This document shows positions 41,527 through 50,321 of a stretch of DNA of 64,000 nt, piece by piece (position 1 is the first letter of the stretch; every line of letters starts with the position of its first letter). Origin of the DNA: Amycolatopsis nivea (lineage in GTDB: Bacteria; Actinomycetota; Actinomycetes; Mycobacteriales; Pseudonocardiaceae); NCBI RefSeq assembly GCF_004522235.1, contig NZ_SDLT01000038.1:39465-103464 (forward strand). The letters run 5' to 3'. Below the pieces are notes generated by a model that worked only from the letters and a program-made list of their open reading frames with translations, had not been told where the DNA came from and made no database searches. The position numbers were made by a program, and so were the translations under genes.

Positions 41527-43236
41527 ATGAAGCGCGATCCTGTCGTATTGGGCATCAACGGCGTCTACCACGAGTCGGCGGCGTGCCTCGTCCGCGGCTC
41601 GACCGTGCTGGCACTGGCCGAGGAGGAGCGCTTCAACCGCCGCAAGCACGCCAAACCGGCCGACATCGACACCGTGGACGAGATCCCGGCCGCCGCGATC
41701 AAGGACTGCCTCGAGCGCTCCGGGATCACCGCGGACGAGATCGACTTCGTCGCTTTCTCATTCGATCCGAAGCTGCGCAAGCCGCCGATGAACGAACGGC
41801 TCACCGCCGGTTCCTGGGGCCACGCCGACGGCGAAAGAGTCCTCCTGGAAAAGCTCGAAAATGTGCCGGAACTGGTCAGCAAGGCGCTCGGCGTCGATAT
41901 CCAGGACCGCTGGGTGTGGGTCGGGCACGAAACGGCGCACGCGGCCAGCACGTACTTCGCTTCGCCGTTCGACGAGGCCGCGGTCTTGAGCATCGACGGA
42001 ATCGGCGAGCATTCGACGGCATTGCTCGCGCACGGCCGCGGCAGCACGCTGGAAGCCGTCGAAACGATCGAATACCCCGATTCGCTCGGATTCGTCTGGG
42101 AGAAATTCGCCAAGTTCACCGGGCTGGACGATTACTCGGCCCCGAAACTGATGGCGCTCGCGGCGTTCGCGCCGCCGGAGAGGTACCGGGCGGAATTCGC
42201 CCGCATCGTCCGGCGGGGCGCGAAGCCGTTCGACGTGGACGCGGACCTGTTCCGGTTCCGGGTCGAGGACTACGGACCGCTGGAGGAACTGTTCGGCCCG
42301 CGCCGCGCGCCGAACACTCCGTTCGACTACCGGTACGCCCAGGTGGCGTCGAGCCTGCAGGAGATGACCACCGAGATCCTGCAGTCGCTCGCCGCCACGC
42401 TGAAGGAGCGGACCGGATCGCGCAACCTGTGCCTGGCCGGCGGTGTCGCGCTCAACTGCGTCGCGATGGGCAGGCTGCTCAACCGCGGCCCGTTCGACGG
42501 CGTTTTCGTCCAGCCGCTGGCCCACGACGGCGGGACCGCGCTCGGCGCCGCGCTCTGGGTCGCCCACACTCGCGGCGAGGTCGCATCGCGGTTCGTGCTG
42601 AACGACCCGTACATCGGGTCCGAGGCGTTCGGCAACGCCGAGATCGAAGCGGCGCTCGAGGGAGTCCCGGTCACAGCGGCCAAACTGGAGTCCGCGGCGG
42701 AAACGGCCGCCGGACTGGTCGCCGACGGTCTCGTCGTGGGCTGGTTCCAGGGCGCGGCCGAGATCGGCCCGCGGGCGCTCGGCAACCGCTCGATCATCGG
42801 CGACCCGCGCAGCCTGGCGATCAAGGATCTGATCAACGTGCGGGTGAAGCACCGGGAGTACTTCCGGCCGTTCGCCCCGAGCGTGCTGGGCGAGCACGCG
42901 GCGGAATGGTTCGAATTCGAGCGCACTTCGCTGTCGACCAACTTCATGTCGTTCGCCGTTCCGGTCCGCCCCGAAAAGCGGGCGGCCGTCCCCGCGATCG
43001 TGCACGTCGACGGGACCGCGCGGATGCAGACGGTGTGGCCGGAGGTCAATCCCCGCTACCACGAGATGATCACCGCCTTCCACCGGCAGACCGGGGTGCC
43101 GCTGGTGCTGAACACCTCGTTCAACACCTACGACGAGCCGATCGTGCGCTCCCCCGGCGACGCGCTGCGCACCTTCCTGCGCACCGGAATGGATGCCCTC
43201 GTCCTCGGCGACTACCTGATCGAACGCCGGCAGTGA
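41527..43236 (+). CDS. O-carbamoyltransferase (NodU/CmcH family)
   Basis: A 569-residue carbamoyltransferase. The Kae1/ASKHA-like N-terminal half starts VLGINGVYHESAACLVRGST and has GHETAHAASTYFASPFDEAA with the metal-binding His residues and VLSIDGIGEHSTALLA. NLCLAGGVALNCVAMGRLL is the family signature. The C-terminal part has WFQGAAEIGPRALGNRSIIG and LNTSFNTYDEPIV. It makes carbamoyl-adenylate from carbamoyl phosphate and ATP and carbamoylates a hydroxyl. Serine or its derivative in the peptide is a natural acceptor, by inference. The ATG at 41527 is 7 nt from GAGGGA. It is transcribed alone. Confidence 0.94.
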   Translation: MKRDPVVLGINGVYHESAACLVRGSTVLALAEEERFNRRKHAKPADIDTVDEIPAAAIKDCLERSGITADEIDFVAFSFDPKLRKPPMNERLTAGSWGHADGERVLLEKLENVPELVSKALGVDIQDRWVWVGHETAHAASTYFASPFDEAAVLSIDGIGEHSTALLAHGRGSTLEAVETIEYPDSLGFVWEKFAKFTGLDDYSAPKLMALAAFAPPERYRAEFARIVRRGAKPFDVDADLFRFRVEDYGPLEELFGPRRAPNTPFDYRYAQVASSLQEMTTEILQSLAATLKERTGSRNLCLAGGVALNCVAMGRLLNRGPFDGVFVQPLAHDGGTALGAALWVAHTRGEVASRFVLNDPYIGSEAFGNAEIEAALEGVPVTAAKLESAAETAAGLVADGLVVGWFQGAAEIGPRALGNRSIIGDPRSLAIKDLINVRVKHREYFRPFAPSVLGEHAAEWFEFERTSLSTNFMSFAVPVRPEKRAAVPAIVHVDGTARMQTVWPEVNPRYHEMITAFHRQTGVPLVLNTSFNTYDEPIVRSPGDALRTFLRTGMDALVLGDYLIERRQ

Positions 43237-43253
43237 CCGGAGCGTGAGCGCGG

Positions 43254-43290
43254 CCGCGGGGGTGCGGGGCAGGTCCTCACACACCCGCGG
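43254..43290. terminator. Hairpin between carbamoyltransferase and APH kinase genes
   Basis: CCGCGGGGGTG (43254-43264) pairs with CACACCCGCGG (43280-43290) at 10 of 11 positions with a 15-nt loop. It lies between convergent genes and includes the APH stop codon. Confidence 0.55.
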
Positions 43291-44632
43291 TCAGCTCCGC
43301 ACGCCGCGGCTCCAACGAGCCCAACCGGTCCAGCGCCCGGTCCAGTCTGCGCAGCCACCACCGGGCGGTCGCCGGGGCCGGGCGCGCGAACCCGGCCACC
43401 TGGTTGCGCGATTCCGTGAGCAGGAAAGAGATCTCGCCCATCACCGCGTGGTACACGACAGCGAGGTCGGCGGCCCGGCTCGTCCTGGCGGTGCCGCTGA
43501 TCCGGGTCCAGGCCGCTTCGAGGTCGTCGCGTTCCTGGTCCTCGCCCCACGCCGTGTTGGACAGAAACCACACGAACTCCAGCTCCGGCGGTCCATAGCA
43601 GGCCAGCCCCCAGTCCAGCGCGGTGACCCCGGCCGGGGACAGCGCAAGGTTCTGCGGCCGGAAATCGCCGTGCAGCACCGTGAACGGGGCGCTGCCGGCA
43701 AGCGCGGCGAGCAGTCCCGACGGGTCGTCAGCCAATCGGAAGACCTCGTGCACGAGATCGGCCGGGCCGTGTTCGGCGAAGCACTCCCAGTTCGTCGTGA
43801 GCATCTTCGGCAGCGTGTCCGAACCGCGCGCCTCGACGAACGGCCGCACCGGTGAGAACAGCCGCAGCCGGTCGGAAACCGAGCACAGCGCCGCGGAGGG
43901 CAGGCGACCGCGCAACACCTCGTGCATCTCGTGCACGGCGGCGAGCATGCGCTCCCACGAACGCGGGTCCGCCGAATCGAGCAGCGCGCGACGGTCGGCC
44001 GTCAGGTCGCGCATGAGCAGGACCCATCCGTCGTCGACCGCTTCGGCGCCGATCACCGCGGAGCCGATCGCGGCGGGCAGCGCGTCGTAGACCCCCTCGA
44101 CGTACAGCAGGCCTTCCCGGCCCGGATCCGCGGTGGCCCGGGCCATCCAGTCGTCGGCGGGCCGGATGTGCTTGATCACGACCGGTTCGCCGGTCTCGAG
44201 TTCGGCCCGGAACAGATTCGCCCCGGACAGTCCGTCGTGGACCAGCTCGCGGACCGTGCCCGGGGCCACCCCGGCCGGACAGCCCTCCGGCAGCACCGGA
44301 TCCTCTTTCGGTTTCGCCGGATACACCACGTGCCGGCGCACCAGGCCGTCGGCCAGCTCGAACCGGTGCACCCGCCGGACCGGCCCGGACGCGGCCGCCC
44401 GCTGCAGGTCGAGTTCGACCGCGCCGGGCAGGTCGGTCCGCTGGCTCCGCACCACCTCGCCCCGGCCGACCGCGCCGGGCCAGGCGCGGGCGATCGCCTG
44501 CGCCCCTTCGGCGGTCTCCCGTCGGCCGGTCACGTACGACTCCAGCACGGCGTCGGGGGCGTACTGCTCGGCGATGTCCGCGAAGCGCGCCCCGGCGACG
44601 GCGGCCGCCAAGGTGTGCGAGGACGCGCTCAC
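43277..44632 (-). CDS. NTF2-like domain fused to APH-type kinase
   Basis: A 451-residue protein. Residues 1-115 look like a SnoaL/NTF2-type fold (FADIAEQYAPDAVLESYVTG, RRVHRFELADGLVRRHVVYP). From about residue 130 it is an aminoglycoside-phosphotransferase-type kinase: VVIKHIRPADDW (ATP Lys), VLHGDFRPQNLALSP with catalytic Asp and Asn, and ALDWGLACYGPPELE with the metal Asp. It may phosphorylate a biosynthetic intermediate or the product for self-protection. The GTG start overlaps the zinc dehydrogenase stop by 4 nt. It is the last gene of its operon. This fusion is unusual in my experience. Confidence 0.85.
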   Translation of the reverse strand: MSASSHTLAAAVAGARFADIAEQYAPDAVLESYVTGRRETAEGAQAIARAWPGAVGRGEVVRSQRTDLPGAVELDLQRAAASGPVRRVHRFELADGLVRRHVVYPAKPKEDPVLPEGCPAGVAPGTVRELVHDGLSGANLFRAELETGEPVVIKHIRPADDWMARATADPGREGLLYVEGVYDALPAAIGSAVIGAEAVDDGWVLLMRDLTADRRALLDSADPRSWERMLAAVHEMHEVLRGRLPSAALCSVSDRLRLFSPVRPFVEARGSDTLPKMLTTNWECFAEHGPADLVHEVFRLADDPSGLLAALAGSAPFTVLHGDFRPQNLALSPAGVTALDWGLACYGPPELEFVWFLSNTAWGEDQERDDLEAAWTRISGTARTSRAADLAVVYHAVMGEISFLLTESRNQVAGFARPAPATARWWLRRLDRALDRLGSLEPRRAELTAGV

Positions 44633-45660
44633 GGTGTCATCAACGCTTTCATCACTTGGCGCTGATGCATTTGCTCGTAAGCGATCGGCGCCTCGTCCAG
44701 GGTGACAGCCGAATCGAACAGCACGGAGGGATCGAGCTTCCCCGCGGTGATTTCGTCGAGGAGAGCCGGGATGTAGACCCGCGCCGGCGCGACGCCGCCG
44801 CGGATGACGAGGTTGCGATCGAACGTGTCCAGCAACGAGATCCCGGCGCCCTCGGCGGGCAGGCCGACGTAAACGAGCCGTCCGCCGTCCTGCACGCACG
44901 CGAGAGCCGCGTCGACGGATCGCTGTGTCCCGACGCATTCCACCACTGTCGTCGCGAGATCGCCGAAAGCGTCGCGGACCGATTGCGCGTCCTCTTCCGG
45001 AGAACCGGCGCCCAGCACCGTCTCCGCGCCGAGCTTCGCGGCCAGCGCGAGCCGGTGCTCGTGATGGCCCAGCACCAGGATCCGTTCGACACCGCGCAGC
45101 TTCGCGGCCATCACCGCGCTGGCCGCCACCGGCCCGTCCCCGACGATCGCGACCGCGGCGCCCGGACCGCAGTCCGCCATCGCGTGCCAGCCCGTCGGCA
45201 GGACGTCCGCCAGCGGCAGGCAGGCCCGCAGCGTGGCGGCGTCCGCCGCGCCGGGCAGCCGCACCAGCGTCGCGTCCGCGAACGGCACGCGGATCGCTTC
45301 CGCCTGCGCGCCGCCCGGATCCGCGGCTCCGCCCCACATCCCGCCGCTGGAACACGACGTCGGGTATCCCCGCCGGCACGCGTCGCAGGTGCCGTCGGAG
45401 AAGGTGAACGGGGCCACGACCGCGTCGCCCGGCCGCACGCTCGTCACGTCCGCGCCCACGGCCTCGACCACGCCGACGAACTCGTGCCCCATCCGCGAGC
45501 CCGGTTCCAGCGGCTCGACGCCCCGGTAGTACCAAAGGTCGGAGCCGCACACCGCGGCCGCCCCGATCGCGACGATCGCGTCGGAGGCGTCCCGCAGCCG
45601 CGGATCCGCTACCTGCTCGACGCTCACTTCGCCGGCAGTGCTGAACAAGACCGCGCGCAC
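44629..45660 (-). CDS. Zinc-dependent alcohol dehydrogenase family enzyme
   Basis: A 343-residue MDR dehydrogenase. Catalytic zinc site: AAVCGSDLWYYRG and GHEFVGVVEAVGADV. Structural-zinc-like loop: GTCDACRRGYPTSC. Cofactor site: VAIVGDGPVAASAVMAAKLR. It should interconvert an alcohol and an aldehyde or ketone with NAD(P). GTG start with a GAGGGG site. It sits between the NUDIX and kinase genes in one operon, 11 nt after the former. Confidence 0.92.
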   Translation of the reverse strand: MRAVLFSTAGEVSVEQVADPRLRDASDAIVAIGAAAVCGSDLWYYRGVEPLEPGSRMGHEFVGVVEAVGADVTSVRPGDAVVAPFTFSDGTCDACRRGYPTSCSSGGMWGGAADPGGAQAEAIRVPFADATLVRLPGAADAATLRACLPLADVLPTGWHAMADCGPGAAVAIVGDGPVAASAVMAAKLRGVERILVLGHHEHRLALAAKLGAETVLGAGSPEEDAQSVRDAFGDLATTVVECVGTQRSVDAALACVQDGGRLVYVGLPAEGAGISLLDTFDRNLVIRGGVAPARVYIPALLDEITAGKLDPSVLFDSAVTLDEAPIAYEQMHQRQVMKALMTP

Positions 45661-45671
45661 TTGGCTTCCCC

Positions 45672-46121
45672 TCAGTAGTGTTCCGCGACGCGGGCCTGGA
45701 CGAGGCGGGTGTCGCCCCGCAGCCCGTCCAGCCACGACCGGAAGATCTCGGACTTCATCTGCTCCGGGTACTGCTCGGCCAGCATCTCCTCGGGCGTGAC
45801 CCAGGCGAAGGCGGAGTGCTCGTCGCTCAGCCGGACGTCGCCCGCCGGTTCCCAGCCGACGAACGTCTTCACGTGGAAGACCCGGCCGTCGTCCCACGCG
45901 TGCGACCATTCGCGCAGGTACTCGATCTCGCCGAATTCCAGCCCGGTCTCCTCGACTCCTTCGCGCACCGCCGCCGCCTCGGGCGTCTCGCCCGGTTCGA
46001 TCCGGCCGCCGGGATAGTCGAGGACTCCTTTGAACAACGGGTCGTCGTCCTCTTCCCGGCGCAGCGCGAGCAGTTTCCCGCCCCGCACGGCGATCAAATA
46101 CACCCCGAACTGGTCTGTCAT
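45672..46121 (-). CDS. NUDIX hydrolase
   Basis: A 149-residue NUDIX protein. The full Nudix box GX5EX7REXXEEXG is present in two adjoining pieces: GGRIEPGETPEAAAVREGV and EETGLEFG. It probably cleaves a nucleoside diphosphate derivative. The ATG start overlaps the stop of the adenylation enzyme by 4 nt. In an NRPS operon it may clear misactivated adenylates or process a nucleotide-linked intermediate, which is speculation. Confidence 0.93.
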   Translation of the reverse strand: MTDQFGVYLIAVRGGKLLALRREEDDDPLFKGVLDYPGGRIEPGETPEAAAVREGVEETGLEFGEIEYLREWSHAWDDGRVFHVKTFVGWEPAGDVRLSDEHSAFAWVTPEEMLAEQYPEQMKSEIFRSWLDGLRGDTRLVQARVAEHY

Positions 46122-47653
46122 GGCCCCTCTTCTGTTTCCGCGGCGAACCGGCGCGCTGCCGCGCGCCGGTCGATCTTGCCGTTTCCGTTCAACGGCAGCT
46201 CGTCGACGTACACGATCCGCTGCGGGATCATGTACTCGGGCAACCGGTCGCGCAATTCGCGCACCACCGCGTCCGGAGCGCCCGGCGGCCCCGGAAGAAC
46301 GCAGGCGAGGCACAGGTCGCCGTGGTCGTCCGGAACCGCGAGCACCACTGCCTGCGCGATCTTGAGCTGGTCCCGGACGGCCCACTCGACCTCTTCGAGC
46401 TCGACCCGGTGACCGCGCACCTTCACCTGGTTGTCCAGCCGTCCCAGGTAGAGCCAGCCCTCCTCGTGCGCCTGGACCCGGTCGCCGGTGCGGTACCAAT
46501 GCCGTTCGCCGAGCGGCTCCGAGCCGGCGTAGCGCCTCGCCACGCCGTTCTCGTCCAGTTCGACGAACCGGCCCTCGTTGTCGGCGGGATCGAGGTAGCC
46601 GTCGAACCGCTGCGGTCCGCGCACGCACAGCTCGCCGGTGTCGGCCTGCGTCCCGTTCTCGTCCACGACGATGTGCTGGAGGTGCGGGTACGGCGTGCCG
46701 ATCGGCACCGAAGGGTGCCCGCGCAACCGTTCTTCGACGTTGCGCGGCAACCGGTACTGCGCGCACGAAATGGTGAGTTCGGTCGGTCCGTACAGATTCT
46801 CCAGCGTGCTTCGCGGCGCCGCGCGCTGCCAGGCCGCGGCTTGCTCGACCGTCAACGGCTCGCCGCAGAACAGGCTCCACTTCAGCGCAGGCATGGCATC
46901 GGGGACGAGAGAGCCGCGTCGCATCGCGTACGACACCACCGACGGCACGGAGAACCAGTGCGTCAGTTCGTTTCGCCGGGCAAAGCCCACCACGGAAAGG
47001 AGATCCCGAGAGGACGGGGCGACGAGCGTGGCGCCCGAAGTCCATGCCGCATACAGGTCGAAGACCGACAAATCGAAGGTCAGCTCGAAATTCTGCGACA
47101 GCCGCGCGCCCGGTCCGATCTCGTAGCGCTCCACCACGTGGTCCAAGTAGGAGGCGACGTTCTCATGCCGGATCGGCACTCCCTTGGGCGTGCCGGTCGA
47201 GCCGGAGGTGAACAGGACGTACGCGAGTTCCTGGGCCGAGGCGGGAGCCGGGCCGAGCGTCCGTCCGCTCCCGATCATCTCCTTCACGTCGACGGCGGAC
47301 ACCGTCACGGTCGGTACGCCCAGGTCTGCCGCGACGTCGTCGGACAGCACCGCGTCGAGTTCCGCGGCGGCGACGCTGGCCGCGTTGCGGGCCGACGGCG
47401 CTTTCGGGCTCAGCGGCACACAGGTCGCGCCAAGTCGTTGCACCGCAAGGTATCCGGCATACGCGGTCAGGGAACGACCGCTCAGCAGACCCACCCGTCG
47501 CGGCGTCCGGCCGAGGTCCGCGGCGATCCGCGACGCGAGGCCCTCGCACAGCGAGCCGAGTTCCCGGTACGTCAGGGAAGTGCCGTCCAGCTCCAGTGCC
47601 GTTCGCTCCGGGAAGCGCGCCACCGCCCCGGCGAACCGCTGGTGCAGGGTCAC
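46118..47653 (-). CDS. Discrete adenylation enzyme (A domain)
   Basis: A 511-residue free-standing NRPS adenylation protein. Motifs: A3 YVLFTSGSTGTPKG, A4 ELTFDLSVFDLYAAW, A5 NLYGPTELTIS, A7 YRTGDRVQ, A8 GRLDNQVKVRGHRVELEEVE, A10 NGNGKIDRRAAARR. By hand alignment to the GrsA pocket I read D-L-F-F-L-C-L-I-S-K. This is not a code I can assign; it is similar in pattern to L-proline-type discrete A domains (DLLYLALVCK), but that is uncertain. It should load the carrier protein encoded just upstream, whose stop its start overlaps by 4 nt. It supplies the starter for the large NRPS. Confidence 0.9.
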   Translation of the reverse strand: MTLHQRFAGAVARFPERTALELDGTSLTYRELGSLCEGLASRIAADLGRTPRRVGLLSGRSLTAYAGYLAVQRLGATCVPLSPKAPSARNAASVAAAELDAVLSDDVAADLGVPTVTVSAVDVKEMIGSGRTLGPAPASAQELAYVLFTSGSTGTPKGVPIRHENVASYLDHVVERYEIGPGARLSQNFELTFDLSVFDLYAAWTSGATLVAPSSRDLLSVVGFARRNELTHWFSVPSVVSYAMRRGSLVPDAMPALKWSLFCGEPLTVEQAAAWQRAAPRSTLENLYGPTELTISCAQYRLPRNVEERLRGHPSVPIGTPYPHLQHIVVDENGTQADTGELCVRGPQRFDGYLDPADNEGRFVELDENGVARRYAGSEPLGERHWYRTGDRVQAHEEGWLYLGRLDNQVKVRGHRVELEEVEWAVRDQLKIAQAVVLAVPDDHGDLCLACVLPGPPGAPDAVVRELRDRLPEYMIPQRIVYVDELPLNGNGKIDRRAAARRFAAETEEGP

Positions 47654-47928
47654 TTCGTCCCCGCGCGTCTGCCGGGCGCGTCCACCATGTGCTCGCGCAC
47701 CAGTTCCCACAGCCGCCCCGGCGTCGCGAACGCCTCGAAGGTCAGCGCCTCGTCCGGGAACTCGGTACCGTAAGCCGATTCCAGCCCGACGATGAGGTCC
47801 ATGATCTTCATCGAGTCCAGGCCGAAGTCGCGCAACGACAGGTCCGGCCGCAGCCGCGGCTCGGAGGCGAGCATCGGCAGCTTCGTCCGGACCGCCTGTT
47901 CGAACCGTTCATCCCACACGATCCCCAT
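47650..47928 (-). CDS. Discrete acyl/peptidyl carrier protein
   Basis: A 92-residue carrier protein. The phosphopantetheine site is DFGLDSMKIMDLIVGLE with the attachment Ser. Helix 1 is RFEQAVRTKLPML. It receives the substrate of the discrete A domain, and can be the donor for the first condensation domain of the NRPS, which has no upstream partner of its own. It overlaps the nucleotidyltransferase gene by 20 nt. Start choice: ATG 47928; GTG 47919 and GTG 47940 are alternatives. Confidence 0.88.
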   Translation of the reverse strand: MGIVWDERFEQAVRTKLPMLASEPRLRPDLSLRDFGLDSMKIMDLIVGLESAYGTEFPDEALTFEAFATPGRLWELVREHMVDAPGRRAGTK

Positions 47929-49084
47929 CCCCTTTCGCACCAGCCTTGAAGATCCGCGCCTGCGCCGCGAACGGCGGTTCGGCCGCCTGCCGGAAAACCA
48001 GCGGCTCCCGCGCCGCCAGCCGCGCCCGCATGTCGCCGTCCCAGGCGAGGCTGGTGCCGTCCTTCGCGCCGGCGCTGCGCAGCCACTCCGGCTCCTGGAA
48101 CCGGCCGAGTCCCAGCTCCGCCACGATTTCGCCGCCGAACAGCTCGTCGACGTGATGGCACACCCACGCGACGGCCGGTCCGAGGTCGTGCCTGCCGATC
48201 GTCTCGGTCAGCTCGGCGGCGACCGGCCGGCCGTAGCGCTCCCAGAACTTCCGGATGTCGGCGAACTGGATGAGCCGGAGCCCGCCCGCCTCAGCTGTCC
48301 GCTGGAACCACGACTCCCGGAACAAGTGCAGCACCAGGAACAGAAAGCCGTACACCGGGTCGAGAACCGGCAGCTCCGTGCCGTCGCCGAGGCGCGCGGT
48401 CGCCCGGCCTTTCAGCACCTCGCTCATCGGCACCTGCCAGGCGCTGCCGTACCAGGTGAGGTTGAACGCGACGTCGACCCGGTTGAACGGCACGCCGGAG
48501 CCGGCGGTGAGCCGGTGGAAATGCGGCAGGTGATCGGGGTAGAGCTGGTAGATCAGCTTGTACTCCCGGGGCAGGTCGACGAGCTGTTCGGTCTTGGCGT
48601 CGTACTCCTGGCCTTCGCTGTAGCCGAGGTCCCGCAGCGCCGCGGCGAGTTCGCGGCGCTGGTCCGGGCCGACCATGAGGTCCACGTCGGCGAAGAACCG
48701 CACGCCCCGGTCGTCGTAAAGCGTGGACTGCAGCACGATGCCTTTGTTGAACACGATGCCGAGCCCGCGTTCCCCGGCCGTGCCGGCGATCTCGCCCGCC
48801 GCCTCGGCCAGCAGCCGTGCTCGGTGCCTGGTCCAGTCGAGGGTGTTGTTCAGCAGATGCTGCACCCCGGCCGGGACGTCGTAGATCGCGCCCGCCCGGC
48901 GCACGAAGTCGGCGAGCACCGCGACCATCCGGTGGCGTGCGGCGAAGCTGAGCAGCAGATCGATGTCCACGCCCTCGGCGAAGAGCTCTTCGGCCGTTCG
49001 CCAGGTCTCGTCGCCGGGGTCGGCGATCGAGATCAGCTCGAGCAACTGCCAGTACGGTTCCTTTTGTGCCACTGAGGTTTTCAC
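47909..49084 (-). CDS. Nucleotidyltransferase-fold protein
   Basis: A 391-residue protein of the uncharacterised nucleotidyltransferase family (PF14907-like, from memory). Key segment: FNKGIVLQSTLYDDRGVRFF followed by ADVDLMVGPDQRRELAAAL, with the DxD acidic pair of the fold. The C-terminal part is helical (FLFLVLHLFRESWFQRTAEA). Members occur in peptide natural-product clusters, but their role is not settled. The start is uncertain: GTG 49084 is used; GTG 49072 and 49129 are possible, none with a good ribosome site. The stop lies inside the carrier protein gene. Confidence 0.75.
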   Translation of the reverse strand: MKTSVAQKEPYWQLLELISIADPGDETWRTAEELFAEGVDIDLLLSFAARHRMVAVLADFVRRAGAIYDVPAGVQHLLNNTLDWTRHRARLLAEAAGEIAGTAGERGLGIVFNKGIVLQSTLYDDRGVRFFADVDLMVGPDQRRELAAALRDLGYSEGQEYDAKTEQLVDLPREYKLIYQLYPDHLPHFHRLTAGSGVPFNRVDVAFNLTWYGSAWQVPMSEVLKGRATARLGDGTELPVLDPVYGFLFLVLHLFRESWFQRTAEAGGLRLIQFADIRKFWERYGRPVAAELTETIGRHDLGPAVAWVCHHVDELFGGEIVAELGLGRFQEPEWLRSAGAKDGTSLAWDGDMRARLAAREPLVFRQAAEPPFAAQARIFKAGAKGDGDRVG

Positions 49085-49145
49085 GAAATCGCACCATTTC
49101 GGGAGGCCATGCGGCACGCTCGGCCGCACGGCGCGAGGGGAATGC

Positions 49146-50321
49146 TCAGATCAAGGCGACCGAGCGGTCCATCAGGGACAGCCCGCCGACGCCGACCCAC
49201 AGGCCGTCGTTCGCGTGGTTGAGGCTGGCGGCGCGCAGATCCCGGAACACGCGCTCCAGCGCCACCGGGCTGTTCTTCAGATAGCCGACCCGGAGGCCGC
49301 CCAGCTGGATCATGCCGTCGACCGCGCGGAAGGAGAGTTCGGACGCGGCGAGTTTGAGCGAGTTGAGCTGCAGCTGCGTGCACGGATCGGACAGCGACCG
49401 GCCGTCCGCCCTCGCCGATTCCACCCGCTCCCGGACCCGCGTCAGGTACGCGCTGGTCAGTTCGAGGTCGAGCCGGATCCGGCCGAGCCGCTCCAGGACG
49501 AGGTCCGAGGGCCCGCCGTCGTCGAACTTGCCCGACTTGCGCAGCCACCGGACGAGATCGGCCAGCGCCCCGCGCGCGGCGCCGAGCCAACACGCGGCCC
49601 AGCCCAGATGCGACATCGGGATCATGCTTTCCCTTGCCACGCCGCCGAGTTCGCCGTCGCGCAGCACGTTGTGCGCGGGTGCGGCGCCCTCCAGCACCAT
49701 GCCGATGCTCTCGGTCGCCCGCATCCCGAGGGTGTTCCACTCGCCGACCACGTCGGTGCGCTTGAGGCTCGCCCGATCCGCGTAGACCCAGGCGACGTCG
49801 TGGCGCGACGAGTCCGGACCGCGTCGCATCGTGACGAGGTAGCCGTCGGCGTGCGCGCCGCCGGTCACGACCGGAGCGGTCCGCTCGATCACCACGCGGT
49901 CGCCGTCCGGCCGCAAGGGAGCGTCCGCCTCGAACAAACTCGCGCCGCGTCCGCGTTCGCTGGTCACCGACGCGATGTAGACCTCGCCGCGCGCGACGCG
50001 CGGCAGCAGGTCCGCGCACAGTTCGGGAGTGCCGAACCGGGCGATCGCGTCGACCTGGAAGAAATGCATGGCCCAGATCTGCGCGGTCGACAGGCAGGCG
50101 CCCGCCAGCTGCTGGGCGACGTCGGCGAAGACCGCGGGCGAAGCACCGCCGCCGCCGTGCGCGACGGGCGCGGGCAGGCCCAGGAATCCCTGTTCCCGCA
50201 ACGCGTTCAGCGATTCCACGGGGAACCTGGCGTCCGCGTCGACCTCGGCCGCGTGCTCGCGGAGCACCGGCAGCACCCGGTCTATCCGATCCTGAAGTTC
50301 CTTACCTTGAGACAGAGACAT
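49146..50321 (-). CDS. Divergent acyl-CoA-dehydrogenase-fold flavoprotein
   Basis: A 391-residue protein of the ACAD superfamily: FPVESLNALREQGFLGLPAP, STAQIWAMHFF, TSERGRGASLFEADAPLR, VDGMIQLGGLRVGYLKNSPV, DLRAASLNHANDGLWVGVGG. It lacks the usual RxQFG and YEGTNQ motifs, so the classical catalytic Glu is not where expected. It may be a flavin monooxygenase of this fold or a carrier-bound amino-acyl dehydrogenase. It is the first gene of the operon that also holds the A domain and carrier protein, and it is divergent from the NRPS. It probably acts on the carrier-bound starter. Confidence 0.8.
   Translation of the reverse strand: MSLSQGKELQDRIDRVLPVLREHAAEVDADARFPVESLNALREQGFLGLPAPVAHGGGGASPAVFADVAQQLAGACLSTAQIWAMHFFQVDAIARFGTPELCADLLPRVARGEVYIASVTSERGRGASLFEADAPLRPDGDRVVIERTAPVVTGGAHADGYLVTMRRGPDSSRHDVAWVYADRASLKRTDVVGEWNTLGMRATESIGMVLEGAAPAHNVLRDGELGGVARESMIPMSHLGWAACWLGAARGALADLVRWLRKSGKFDDGGPSDLVLERLGRIRLDLELTSAYLTRVRERVESARADGRSLSDPCTQLQLNSLKLAASELSFRAVDGMIQLGGLRVGYLKNSPVALERVFRDLRAASLNHANDGLWVGVGGLSLMDRSVALI

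Noticed and set aside
38075..44632. Aminoglycoside (streptidine-type) cluster
   Set aside because: The StrB-like amidinotransferase and APH-like kinase suggest it, but no inositol, aminocyclitol, sugar-nucleotide or glycosyltransferase gene is present.
46118..50321. Firm assignment of a proline-to-pyrrole starter cassette
   Set aside because: The pocket code is only loosely like the proline type, and the flavoprotein lacks the motifs of prolyl-carrier dehydrogenases.
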